A DNA stretch of 34,240 bases, from the NCBI GenBank assembly GCA_030265145.1, contig JARBES010000120.1, forward strand, positions 4,221,006 to 4,255,245, in the 5' to 3' direction. The notes beneath the pieces were generated by a model. It was not told the DNA's origin and did no database searches. It saw only the letters and a list, made by a program, of their open reading frames with translations. Origin of the DNA: Strongylocentrotus pallidus (lineage: Eukaryota; Echinodermata; Echinoidea; Camarodonta; Strongylocentrotidae). Below, piece by piece: positions 20,191 through 29,896 of the stretch (positions are counted from its first letter, which is position 1; each line of letters opens with the position of its first letter). The position numbers and the translations under genes were made by a program.

Positions 20191-20482
20191 ACACGGCCGA
20201 ATAAAGTTTGCATCAGACAACATGCTACAAATCTTGTCGGATTTAGTCTGTTCAGTGAAAGATGCACGTGACCTTGGCTACCAGCTTGGTTTCTCCCATT
20301 CAACGGTAAAGAAATACCTAGACAGAGCAGACTCCTCTGCTAACAGCGTCTCAAGCTCAGGATTCAGGGAGATGCTTCGTGACTGGAGACGGTGTGTTCT
20401 ACCGAATGATCAGGTTAATAAACTTCGTCTTGCTTTAGAGGAAACTGGGTTGAGTTATACAGCCCAGGTCCTCTTGCACTAA
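20191..20482 (+). CDS. Death domain 5, terminal exon with stop (copy B)
   Basis: The exon runs from a TTTCTGCAG acceptor to TAA. It reads HGRIKFASDNMLQILSDLV, DARDLGYQLGFSHSTVKKYL, FREMLRDWRRCV with the conserved Trp, then KLRLALEETGLSYTAQVLLH. The L-G-Y-x-L-G-F motif and C-terminal A-L-x-x-x-x-L-x-x-x-A-x-x-L helix make it a clear UNC5-type Death domain. About 11% of bases differ from copy C, the highest divergence of any shared exon. The last residues (LLH against LFNES) differ because the stop has moved. Confidence 0.92.
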
Positions 20483-21289
20483 AATTAGTTTGAACGTACA
20501 AACGGCATGTCCAAGATCAGATGTAATTTTAAAAAGACTAAATAGATTAAAACATTTATTCTTGATTTTTCGTACCTATCCAATGCTGCTGGGAGTTATG
20601 CAGTTAAGCTACATATGATAATTAAATCTTTTTAATGATTATAGGGAAATCCAACATTGAAAACTAAACAAAACAAAAGCAGAAAAATCAGAAAAATAGA
20701 CCTGTGAAAGTTTGAAGGAAATCGGGCAAGGAATAAGTAAGTTATGATTATTTAATGTTATAATCACTAGACGCATAGGCACTTCAAATTGGCCACACAA
20801 ATGATCTCAAAATCCCCTCATATTTGAAAGGAGACTAAAAAGGGTATCACACAAATGATCTCAAAATCCCCTCATATTTGAAAGGAGACTAAAAAAGGGT
20901 ATCACACAAATGATCTCAAAATCCCCTCATATTTGAAAGGAGACTAAACAGGGTATCACACAAATGATCTCAAAATCCCCTCATATTTGAAAGGAGACTA
21001 AAAAGGGTATCACAAAAATCTACTAAATATTGAAGCCAGATATGTGCGCAGTGTTTACACTTTCTGCAAAATTTAGTACATTTATATATCATTTCGATTA
21101 AATAAAAATCCTCATAATTTACAGCTTTTTTGATACACCCTATACTATCAAACATTCCCAGTAACATATAGACAGTTTCCTTTTCAATGCAATGGCATGC
21201 CAAGTACTCATATCTCTTCAATGTGCCTCTAATCCATAGAGCAGCACACTCTAAAACATATGCATATGAATATGATAATGATTGCAGAA
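20483..21289. other. 3' flank of DD5 (copy B)
   Basis: Presumed 3' UTR followed by intergenic DNA, alignable to copy C (29540 onward). No AATAAA is seen close to the stop; copy C has AATAAA at 29588-29593 where B has ACTAAA. It includes the 54-bp minisatellite. No gene is seen. Confidence 0.5.
20794..21010. repeat. 54-bp minisatellite, four units (copy B only)
   Basis: Units start at 20794, 20848, 20903 and 20957 (54-55 bp each) and begin CACACAAATGATCTCAAAAT. They differ by only one or two bases. Copy C has a single diverged unit at about 29897-29950, so the array expanded in B after the copies separated. Confidence 0.9.
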
Positions 21290-22440
21290 ATATTTTCTTT
21301 ATTTTAAGGTTGTATGAATATTGTTTCAGTTCTGTTTCAACGATGACAATGTCCATAAGATTATAATTGCAGTCAACATTTCCTTTATTGTAAGGTTGTA
21401 AAAATACTGTTTCAATTATGTTACTAGAAACATTTCCTTTATTGTAAGGTTGTATAAATACTGTTTCAATTCTGTTACTAGACTAATCATGTACATGAGA
21501 TTGTAATTACAGAATATATTTTCTTTATTGTAGGGTTGTATGAATACTGTTGTAGTTCTGTTGCTACAATCAGCATAATTATACTTGATACAGTATTCGC
21601 AGTATATATATTTTTTATTTTGTAAGGTTGTATGAATACCACTTTAGCTCTATTGCTACAATTATCCAATGTATGTGATACTAATTACAGAATATATTTT
21701 CTTTATTAAAAGGTTATATGAATACTGTTTCAGTTTTGTTGCTAGAATAATCATATACATAAGATAATATTTACAGAAGATGTTTTCATTGTTGTTTGAA
21801 TACTATATCAGTTCTATTGCTACAATGATGTTGTACAATAGGTAATTAATACAATATATATATATATACATGGTTCATCATAACGTGGTTTGAAAACTGT
21901 TCAAATTATATTGCTAGAATAATCTTGTAAATAGTACAATTATGTCAGACCAAATTTCCTTTACTATAACTTAGACTACATGACTAGTGTTTCATTTGTA
22001 TTGCTATAATGGTCATATATATATATGACAACAAATACAGAAGGATATTTTCTTCATTGAAAGGTTTTATGAAGACTGTTCAATTGTTTTAATACGATGA
22101 TCATGTATATTAGGCAATAACTGAAATGAATACATGCTTCATTATAAGATTGTATGAAAACGGTTTTAGATGTATGGCTACAACAATCTAAGTATCATTT
22201 GAGGTGTTCACACTTTTAGTGGACCCCTCTGTTTCCAACATGTATTTGTTTACATTTGTTTTAAATGCTTATAATCGATTTGTAAAGTTTTGTTGGAAAC
22301 ATGAATATTATGATATTGAAAAAAAAATTAAATTGAAATTGAATGTATATAAAACAACAATAGCAGTGGATAATTTTGTTATTGTAAATTTGCATGAAAA
22401 CTGTTTCTTATATATTGCTACAAATCATTTAATGAAGAGT
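21290..22440. repeat. Degenerate ~85-bp satellite (copy B)
   Basis: Units recur with a TTCTTTATTGTAAGGTTGTA block, then GAATACTGTTTCAGTTCTGT, then TGCTA(C/G)AATAATCATGTA and a TAAGATTATAATTACAGA part. Spacing is roughly 55 to 90 bp, with much drift. No coding potential is seen. Confidence 0.7.
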
Positions 22441-23140
22441 TAACGTTAATTTGTGAAGTATAAGCAAACATTGATTTGTGAGCTTTTCTATTGATTCTGT
22501 ATAGGCGAAGAATATCATACAAGAAATGATTCTTTAAGATGACTGCTCATAAAATGCGATCATATTCAAAATATGACAAAGTAGCTTCAGTCTTTGGACT
22601 AGGTATTTATGACACTATGTGCTTTCCCATATTGCCACATGTGTGTGCAGTGTTTTTCAAATGCTGATTTCAGCAAGATTACATATCATTATGATTTGTA
22701 TATATATATATATATATTCTTTTCCTTGTAAAATTTGCTTACAGTTGATATGATCCTTTATGGTTTTATTCTCCAAAAAGAACTGACACTAGTAAATATG
22801 TACTTTTGTATTCCTTGTATTCAACAAACTTTGTATTATCTATATTCATTTTCATTTGTTTCGTAATTTTGTGCCTTGACTGCATTTATTATCAATTTTA
22901 TTAACGTTTCTAACATGTCTACAATGTCGATTTTGTCATGGTTCTAATGCCAGGACGTACAGCAGTATTAAAATGTTCAGTATTTAAGTACATTTGAGGA
23001 AAAAAAAAGTGATTTCTAAACCTGAGAAATTTAATCACCCCCTTGTATAGAACACAATCAGCATTCCAGTGACTTCAAGGCAGTTTCTTTTACAATGCAC
23101 TTGCTGAACAATACTTGAATTTATGTTTATGATGTTACAG
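22441..23140. other. 3' flanking DNA shared by copies B and C
   Basis: AT-rich sequence that aligns to 32090-32797. It contains a TA dinucleotide run at about 22699-22717. No exon, RNA gene or element is recognised. Confidence 0.5.
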
Positions 23141-23240
23141 NNNNNNNNNNNNNNNNNNNNNNNNNNNNNNNNNNNNNNNNNNNNNNNNNNNNNNNNNNNN
23201 NNNNNNNNNNNNNNNNNNNNNNNNNNNNNNNNNNNNNNNN
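23141..23240. other. Assembly gap, 100 N
   Basis: Exactly 100 N, separating copy B from copy C. It falls inside sequence for which B is still homologous to C. Confidence 0.98.
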
Positions 23241-23471
23241 TCTTTCAGTAACAGAATAAGTTGAAAAACCAAATGATAATTTATACTTTTAGGGAACTTA
23301 TTTTACAAGGCCCTTTGACCTTATTTTAGTTCCCCTTTTCTCATTTCCGACTAGTAAATTTGGTATCTTTGATACCGTTTAACTTGTATGATTGCATGTC
23401 ATTTTTTATATAATGTATATTGTTGTAATGATCTTTTGTTTTTATGGATATGGAAATAAATGAACAAATGA
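23241..23471 (+). mobile_element. Probable LINE 3' tail fragment
   Basis: AT-rich sequence ending in GGAAATAAATGAACAAATGA: an AATAAA signal followed by a short imperfect AAATGAAC-type repeat. This is the usual look of a non-LTR (CR1/L2-like) 3' end. It abuts the start of copy C homology. No reverse transcriptase is present. Family not assigned. Confidence 0.4.
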
Positions 23472-23936
23472 AAATGCAAAACCCTCGTAAAAGACAAAAG
23501 CAATCATTAGTTCATAAGTTCATTTTTATTTTCCATAGCAATAACAAATTTAAAACATTGCAAATGAATAAAAAGCCTATGAGACGAACAACTGAATAAT
23601 ACAAATTCAATAAATATAAACACATAAAAGACGTCAAACAAATAGTAATGGGAATGAAGATTTAAGATGAGGAAACAAATTATAATAGGATGTACAAAAG
23701 CATTACACATGATATTATTGTGGAAGGATCCAAGAGGAAGATAGTTGAATAGTCTTAAATGCGTTAGAATCCGATTAGGAGGAAAATAACACGAGGAAAG
23801 AAGAAGAAAGGGAGTGGGAGGTGACGAAAACGACGAATCTTCAGGCGATTCCCTAGGACAATTTTAGCTGCAAAAAAGGAGCGAATAAACCCGGTACATA
23901 TAGGTCTCTTCACTTATACTTTATCCACTGACACAG

Positions 23937-24193
23937 AGAAATTCCTGACAGGACACTGCTTGCGTTTGCCCGTCACATCAGACCAAAGAAGTTCTATGAG
24001 ATTGGCGAGAAGCTGGGATTCAACAAGTCAGAGTTACAAAACATCGACCGTCGGACATACAGCAGGAATGACGCTAACGTCCAAATGCTCTCAAGTTGGA
24101 AAGCATCACAGACTTCAGGGCCTAAGGCAAAGCAGGCATTGGAGCTGGTTTGGGAGTCTGTGCAGGACGCATCGATAGCAAATAAAACCAAGT
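23937..24193 (+). CDS. Death domain 2 exon (copy C)
   Basis: 257 nt. It has LLAFARHIRPKKFYEIGEKL, FNKSELQNIDRR, SSWKAS and ALELVWESVQDAS. The first bases CAGAG again allow acceptor use at either 23935-23936 or 23937-23938. The exon ends AAGT|GTATAA instead of AAGG|GTATCA, so the splice codon becomes Tyr in place of Asp, and the donor is weaker. There is no DD1 or micro-exon upstream in this copy. Confidence 0.88.
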
Positions 24194-24606
24194 GTATAAT
24201 AAATCATACAATTATATTCTTCTTCTGCTCTCAAGTGTATCATAGGAAAGAATTATTCAAATTTTCCCTATCTATTGGAATTGATATAACTTGATCCAAT
24301 TCCAATGCCTAATGAATGTACATAAACAATATTCATTCGAATCGCTTTCCTGTATTTCACGGTTATATATTGAGACTTTCCATTTAAATCTGAGCTTTCG
24401 CTGTAATCTACAGCATAACATATTCAAGAAATAAGGAAATCGGACATTAATCTCTTGGCCTCTTTGAACAATCATGTATGCCATAAAAATTATGAGTAGA
24501 TATAGGCCCGATGAATGATAAAACGAAACACGGAAATTAAAATGCTTTTATGCTAAGGACAGTACCATTTTATGGTCATAATGGCCTAATATTTTATATC
24601 TTGTAG

Positions 24607-24753
24607 ACGAAGAAGAAGAAGTCAAAGAAGACGAAACGGTGGATGTTCAAGAACTGAAAGTGAATTCTACTACACCGCCTGAACAAAGAACAGAGCAGAT
24701 CGAGCCTGAAGATTTGAGGATCATCCCGGAGATCATCACAAATTCAGATTCTG
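24607..24753 (+). CDS. Acidic linker exon (copy C)
   Basis: 147 nt, phase 1-1. It reads DEEEEVKEDETVDVQELKV, then NSTTPPEQRTEQIEPEDL and a rearranged end (RIIPEIITNSDSG). The end carries a three-codon expansion next to an ATCATC direct repeat, the main coding length change relative to A and B. Confidence 0.75.
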
Positions 24754-24851
24754 GTATGTCACATTAGTGTAAGGTGGCCTTTCACAGGTCAATGACTGCC
24801 GTAAGGTTGTTTCAAGATTGTAGTTCATATGATAAATTAAGTTCATATATC

Positions 24852-24885
<34 letters not shown>

Positions 24886-25300
24886 CATACTTGTATTTCA
24901 AGACCACCCAAGGAAAACATTAAAAAGTCCACTATAGACAGGTGGACTTTCTAGACACGCATTACACACATTTCTCTCTCTCTCTCTCTCTCGAGGGGGA
25001 GACAATATGCATAGCTACTTTTGACAAGTGGCCTTTTTAGAGAGGTGGCTATTGTTGTTGGTAGTTGTATGGCGTTTATTCAGTACTGAATATATACGCC
25101 ATATCTTCAGTCACCAGTATCGCAATTAATTATTGTTTACAACTTCGTATTTCTGTTTTATCACGTTTAATCTGGTAAGCCCGGTTTCGATTGCATTGAA
25201 AGCTAGCTTAGCTCGAAGTGAAACAGGCTCCTCGGCTACTCTGCCATTAAGACAGACCGAACTGTATTATGTATAACATATTCTATTTAATAAACCATAG

Positions 25301-25594
25301 ATGGAGACAAAAGTAGTGAAGACATTGACCTCCGTGGAGGTTCACCGAGTACGGGCGAGCAGTGTAGCGTGGCTCTTCGGGTGAAGAGTCTGTCTTCGGC
25401 ATGGGAACTGGGGAAAGCCCTTCGTCTGGATGATTACGTCATTGTTGATTTCGTGGCACCTTCCGATTCTGCAGCAATTAACAGACTAGCACGGCAACTC
25501 CTCAACAAGTGGTGCAGACGTTTAGGAAGCCCAGAAAAGAAAGTACTAATGACAAAGCTTCTTCAAGATTACAACATCCAGGATTGCAATGCAG
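25301..25594 (+). CDS. Death domain 3 exon (copy C)
   Basis: 294 nt, phase 1-1. It reads DGDKSSEDIDLRGGSPSTGE, then LSSAWELGKALRLDDYVIVD and LLNKWCRRLGSPEKK. Charge and polarity changes relative to B include C to R, P to R, D to Y and G to D; Q to P lies in the turn after the Trp helix. It is still open and spliceable, but the pattern suggests weaker constraint than in DD2 or DD4. Confidence 0.85.
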
Positions 25595-25877
25595 GTTTGA
25601 TATAATTATGGAACATTTAAACCCGACTACGGTAAAGTCTTTTACAAAATCACGTTAACTTATGGTAGAAATCACGTGGGATGGTATAGTTTTTTTTTAC
25701 AGTGCGTAAGTTTTATTCTTAAAGAGCTGAACAGGATGATGGAAAATTGTAATTACTGTACATGTTAGAATTATAAGACGTTTTAGTCCAATTTAAGTGG
25801 GTGAATACGAAACGATATCGACAATCATGGCAAATAAAGACCAAATTACAAATTTTTTGCCCATTTTTTTCCTCCAG

Positions 25878-26126
25878 GTCTTGATGAAATCTCCGAAAAA
25901 ATTTGCACAACTCCAGATCTACTCGACCTCTCCCAACGCCTTGATCTAACAGCTTTCGAAATCCTGCAGGTCATGTCCATATCTGTGTCCTTTCCACTAA
26001 CCTTAATACGACACATCGTTATACAGATGCTTCAAGAATGGGTACGACAGGGAGGAACGAGACAGAGGCTTCTCGAAATTGCTCAAGCTTTTCATTTCAA
26101 CGATGTAGCAGACAAAATAGCAACAG
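25878..26126 (+). CDS. Death domain 4 exon (copy C)
   Basis: 249 nt, phase 1-1. It ends EIAQAFHFNDVADKIATG like the other copies. Differences include VSFPLTLIR for VSCPLTLIR and WVRQGG for WVRHGG. Confidence 0.9.
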
Positions 26127-26361
26127 GTAACTGTAGTTAACATAACATCATCCAAAGTCTCCTAAAATGAAAAAAACCCAGTGAATAACATATGTTGCAT
26201 GTCTTTTCATAGTTTCATATCAAGGAATGCTGTAATCTTACTGCAATAGTTTTTTTTAAAAAAATATTAAAGAACTTGTACGTCATTCTGAAGACGATAA
26301 CCTTTATAATCCCGACATGTCCTTTATCTGTTAATTGTGTCTTTGTTTCATTCGTTGGTAG

Positions 26362-26694
26362 CAATGGAACACCACAAAGGTTTCATGGCTCCCTTCTCTC
26401 ATGGCATCATTGATCACGCCGGTGGAGAGCTGAAGCTAGATGAATTGGACATCAGAGTATCCATCCCTGCAGGAGCAATCCCTGAAGGCATGAGATATGT
26501 GGTCACTCTTAGTGTACCTATTCGTTGTTCATCTAAGATTCCCCTTAAAGATGGAGATGTTCTCATTACTCCAGTCATTGCATGCTCTTTCACTCAAGAA
26601 CTTCTCAAACCTGCGACTGTAGTTCTTCCACACTGCATCCATCCGGAACAACAAGATGACTTACGTGTTAGCCTTTACACCAAGTTAGGACCAG
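26362..26694 (+). CDS. ZU5 domain 2 exon (copy C)
   Basis: 333 nt, complete. It has HGIIDHAGGELKLDEL, VSIPAGAIPEGM, VVTLSVPIRCSSK and ATVVLPHCIHPEQQDD. It gains one codon (Cys in PIRCSSK) and loses one (Gln-His-Gln becomes Gln-Gln) relative to B, so the total length is unchanged. Confidence 0.9.
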
Positions 26695-27029
26695 GTAGCC
26701 CTATTATTCTTCCTCTCTATTCTTCTTTGTAAAATTTCTCGTTAGTTTTCTTAATATGCAGAAAACAGGTGTTCTTTCTAACATCCCAACACTTCCAAAT
26801 GATTTACCCTTGTTTATAATTTTTTTAATTTATTTTATGTAAATAGTTTTAGTAAATAAATCTCCTAAACATTTCTAAACATGAAGGTGCATGATATTTG
26901 ATTACATATATTTACATTACTTTATGCTTGGACCGGCGTGTGTGTGTTTTACATGAATATATTCTGTTTGACTTTTGTAAAAACGTACATAGTGTTTTTT
27001 TCCTTTTCACTCTTCTTATATTTTCCAAG

Positions 27030-27256
27030 GTAAATTTGGTTACAGGAGCTTACTTCCAAATACATCAAGAGATTACCATATCTCAGAGGACATGGTTGGT
27101 TTCCCTACGCGTCATCTTCAACTCTGGGCGTTGTCATCAAGCAACGTTCATGGAGTACAATTCACCTGTGAAGTATTTCAGCCTCTGTCCATGCCTTCTT
27201 CAAATAAATCTACATTGCGTATTTGCATAGCTCATCCCTGCAACAGATATCCTGCC
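27030..27256 (+). CDS. UPA domain 2, first exon (copy C)
   Basis: 227 nt, two bases in and phase 0 out. It reads GKFGYRSLLPNTSRDYHI, then FPTRHLQLWALSSSNV and ends LRICIAHPCNRYPA. Same fold and phases as 17917-18143. Confidence 0.75.
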
Positions 27257-27582
27257 GTATGTAGACTTTTAATGACTTCTTATATCATGTACAAAGCACT
27301 CAATACCGTCACGATATAATGCTAACAGTGCTTAGACATTATTACCCGGGTTATAGGCGAACCGCGAAATTGCCCTATGATAAACCCCCACAATCAGCTT
27401 CAATTCCAAGATATATACATTTTTTTTAAAACGTCCTAAAGTGGCGTGAAGAAAAAACTACAAGAGGAGGGAAGATACATGAAATAAAGCAACTTGTATG
27501 ACTTTCCCATCCTCTTGTTGAATTGCTTAGGTTTGTAATCCAGGTACACTATTCAGTCAAGTTCTCAATCATCTTTTGTTAG

Positions 27583-27717
27583 GATATGTGCAGAAAGCAG
27601 GGAAGCTTGTTGGAACCTTTCTACCAGGTGGCGACCGTGATCAAGTTCCGTCTGGCATCAAAAGAAGATGATCTGAAGCTTTGGTGTCTTTCTGACTCAG
27701 GAGAGGTCCAGGAAACT
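27583..27717 (+). CDS. UPA domain 2, second exon (copy C)
   Basis: 135 nt, phase 0-0. It reads DMCRKQGSLLEPFYQVATVI, then KFRLASKEDDLKLWCLSDSG and EVQET. The acceptor is TTGTTAG. Confidence 0.75.
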
Positions 27718-27971
27718 GTAAGTATCACACTAGAAAATATGTATACATGAACTGTTGCTTTATTCCATTTCCACAAGATTTCTTCACACAATCGATAATC
27801 TTATTACATTATCATACTAAACGATGTTTGATTAATCAATCACCCCCCCCCCCCCCTAGTTAGCGATTACTTCACAAAATTGATAATAAAACTTAAATGT
27901 TATCAACATCAACTAAATTAACAATCTCTGACATTGCGTTATCTTCAATATTGTTTGAAAATGTTTACCAG

Positions 27972-28125
27972 GTCCCTGTACGTTGTCTACTAAATGGAGA
28001 ATGCAACACCTTCGACTTCGAGCTGCTTTCCTCACACGCTGAGGAAGGGGCGAAGAGTATAGATCTACGTATTGAGCAGGGCACATCAACACTCGCAAAG
28101 CAACAAATACACACCTCGATAGAAG
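27972..28125 (+). CDS. UPA domain 2, third exon (copy C)
   Basis: 154 nt, phase 0 to 1. It reads VPVRCLLNGECNTFDFELLS and ends QIHTSIEG. Same as 18833-18986 apart from about nine residues. Confidence 0.75.
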
Positions 28126-28620
28126 GTATGTCAACTCTTGGTTATAAAATAATTTAAAGGACTTCATTTCGCCATTACGGTTAAAGGAATTTCACACGAT
28201 ATATCAACCTGAAATATCTATAGAAGGGGGTATATTTAAAAAAAAAACTTCTCCACCATGTCCACCCCAGGAATGGGAAATTAAATCGAAGTCACTTGTG
28301 GTGGTGAATCATGGGGAAACCAATCTTTTTGCATGTTATGCACACAATATTCAGCCAATGGAAAATAGTAGCCGACCAATAAGTAAATATATTGTCCAAT
28401 TACGTCTATTTCAACCAAAAATGTGAGTCTTGAAGGGCCGTTCATGTAGACACATCTCCCTATTCCCTGTGTTCAGTTTCTGTGATAATGTTCACACGCA
28501 ATTCGTTGTTTTCTGTTAATCGTGCAGAAAGGATTAATCGAAATATACTCGGGTTCAATCGTTCAGCGGTAAATATCATTATCAAAGGTTTATTGTTTGT
28601 ATGTTAAAGACATGTTCATA

Positions 28621-28788
28621 CACTGCAAATTCGTTGTGTAACAGTTGGCTGGTTCACTCCTTACACAGGGGTTGTGTTAAGTTGTGTAAAAAAATACAAA
28701 AAAGTTGTGTAATTTTTGTGTACACAACTTAACACAACCCCTGTTTAAGGAGTGAACAAGCCAACTGCTACACAGCGAATTTGCAGTG
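28621..28788. mobile_element. 168-bp MITE with 69-bp terminal inverted repeats
   Basis: The two ends are inverted repeats over about 69 bp with four mismatches, beginning CACTGCAAATTCG and ending CGAATTTGCAGTG. ATA flanks both sides (28618-28620 and 28789-28791). A CACTG end with a 3-bp duplication fits the CACTA-Mirage-Chapaev group of DNA transposons, but Harbinger-like origin is not excluded. It has no transposase. Copy B lacks it at the matching place (about 19671-19673). Confidence 0.85.
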
Positions 28789-28878
28789 ATATATAGTGAT
28801 ATATACTAAGCGTAAAAATAAATTATGATTGAAGTTTACACATCACGATTATTTTTCTTCCCTTTTTCATCCATACAG

Positions 28879-28906
28879 TCGAGCCAGATTATGGAGTGTC
28901 CCACAC
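28879..28906 (+). CDS. Linker exon, UPA-2 to DD5 (copy C)
   Basis: 28 nt, VEPDYGVSHT, residue-identical to copy B. The donor is GTAAGTG. Confidence 0.65.
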
Positions 28907-29241
28907 GTAAGTGAATAAATTATTGGTCCTATATGCAGTAAAGGTGGATCATTATCCTGGGTTATTATATACCATGCTTATCAGGTCGAGTACTAAATCG
29001 AAAATATTCAAAATCATACAGATATAGTTTGTTAAAGAGCTTCAGACTTACCTATGCATATATATATATATATATTATATGGCTATAAATTCTATAATAA
29101 TATATACACGTGAAGCAGTTGGTGAATATTTGGTGGTATAACATTTATCAAAGTAGGTTAGGATGTAGCCATGTCATCTTTTACATTGTATTTCATTGTT
29201 CTGTCTATTCTCTTCCTTCGCTTGTACTGTCACTTCTACAG

Positions 29242-29539
29242 ACGTGGCCGAATAAAGTTTGCATCAGATAAAATGCTAAAGATCTTGTCTGGTTTAGTCT
29301 GTACAATGAATGATGCACGTGACCTTGGCTACCAGCTTGGCTTCTCCCATTCAACGGTGAAGAAATACCTTGACAGAGCAGACTCCTCGGCTAGCAGCGT
29401 CTCAAGTTCAGGATTCAGGGAGATGCTTTGTGACTGGAGGCGGCGTGTCCAGCCGAGCGAGCAGATTACTAAACTTCGTCTTGCTTTGGAGGAAGCTGGG
29501 TTAAGTTATACAGCTGAGGTCCTCTTTAACGAAAGTTAG
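29242..29539 (+). CDS. Death domain 5, terminal exon with stop (copy C)
   Basis: The exon runs from the CTACAG acceptor to TAG. It reads RGRIKFASDKMLKILSGLV, DARDLGYQLGFSHSTVKKYL, FREMLCDWRRRV and KLRLALEEAGLSYTAEVLFNES. The core UNC5-type DD motifs and Trp are kept. It is two codons longer than copy B. Thirty or so base changes against B, many silent, argue that this exon is under constraint and that C is at least an old lineage. Confidence 0.92.
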
Positions 29540-29587
29540 TTCGAACGCAGAAACGGCAAGGCCACGATCAGATGTAACTCCAAGAAG

Positions 29588-29593
29588 AATAAA
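29588..29593 (+). promoter_or_regulatory. Candidate poly(A) signal (copy C)
   Basis: AATAAA 49 bases after the stop; a second lies at 29710-29715. Copy B has ACTAAA and ATTAAA at the equivalent places. Without transcript ends this is only a candidate. Confidence 0.35.
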
Positions 29594-29896
29594 TAGTTTG
29601 AAACATGTATTTTAAGTCTGCATGCTTCTCAGCCTGAATCTCCGAAGTAGATTTTTCTTCCCAAGCCAATGCTGCTGGGACTCATGTAGTTAAGCTATAT
29701 AATTATGATAATAAAATCTTTTTAAACATCTTTAATTATTATATGGAAATCCAACGTAGTAAACTAAACAAAAATGAAGTAGAAAAATTGAAAAAAGTAG
29801 ACTATTGTAAGTTTGAAGGGAATCAGACAAGAAATTAGTAAGTAATGAATATTTCAAAGTTATAATCACTAGACGTATAGGCACTTCAAATTGGCT

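Larger units (their letters stand above)
10865..23140 (+). repeat. Segmental copy B
   Basis: The most complete copy: UPA-1 exon 3, linker, DD1, micro-exon, DD2, acidic exon, DD3, DD4, ZU5-2, all UPA-2 exons, linker, DD5 and the satellite-rich 3' flank. It lacks ankyrin, ZU5-1 and the first two UPA-1 exons. It ends at the second N gap while still homologous to copy C. Confidence 0.88.

Noticed and set aside
20794-21010. CRISPR-like array
   Set aside because: Units are contiguous with no unique spacers, in a eukaryotic gene region.
21300-22150. let-7-like AGGTTGTATA words
   Set aside because: Only about ten bases match, the seed TGAGGTAG is missing, and the word is part of a satellite unit with no hairpin.
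22204-22443. 79-codon open frame in the satellite region of copy B
   Set aside because: AT-rich, no motif, and not preserved in copy C.
28621-28788. microRNA precursor hairpin
   Set aside because: The long inverted repeat with CACTG ends, ATA flanks and an empty site in copy B is explained by a MITE.
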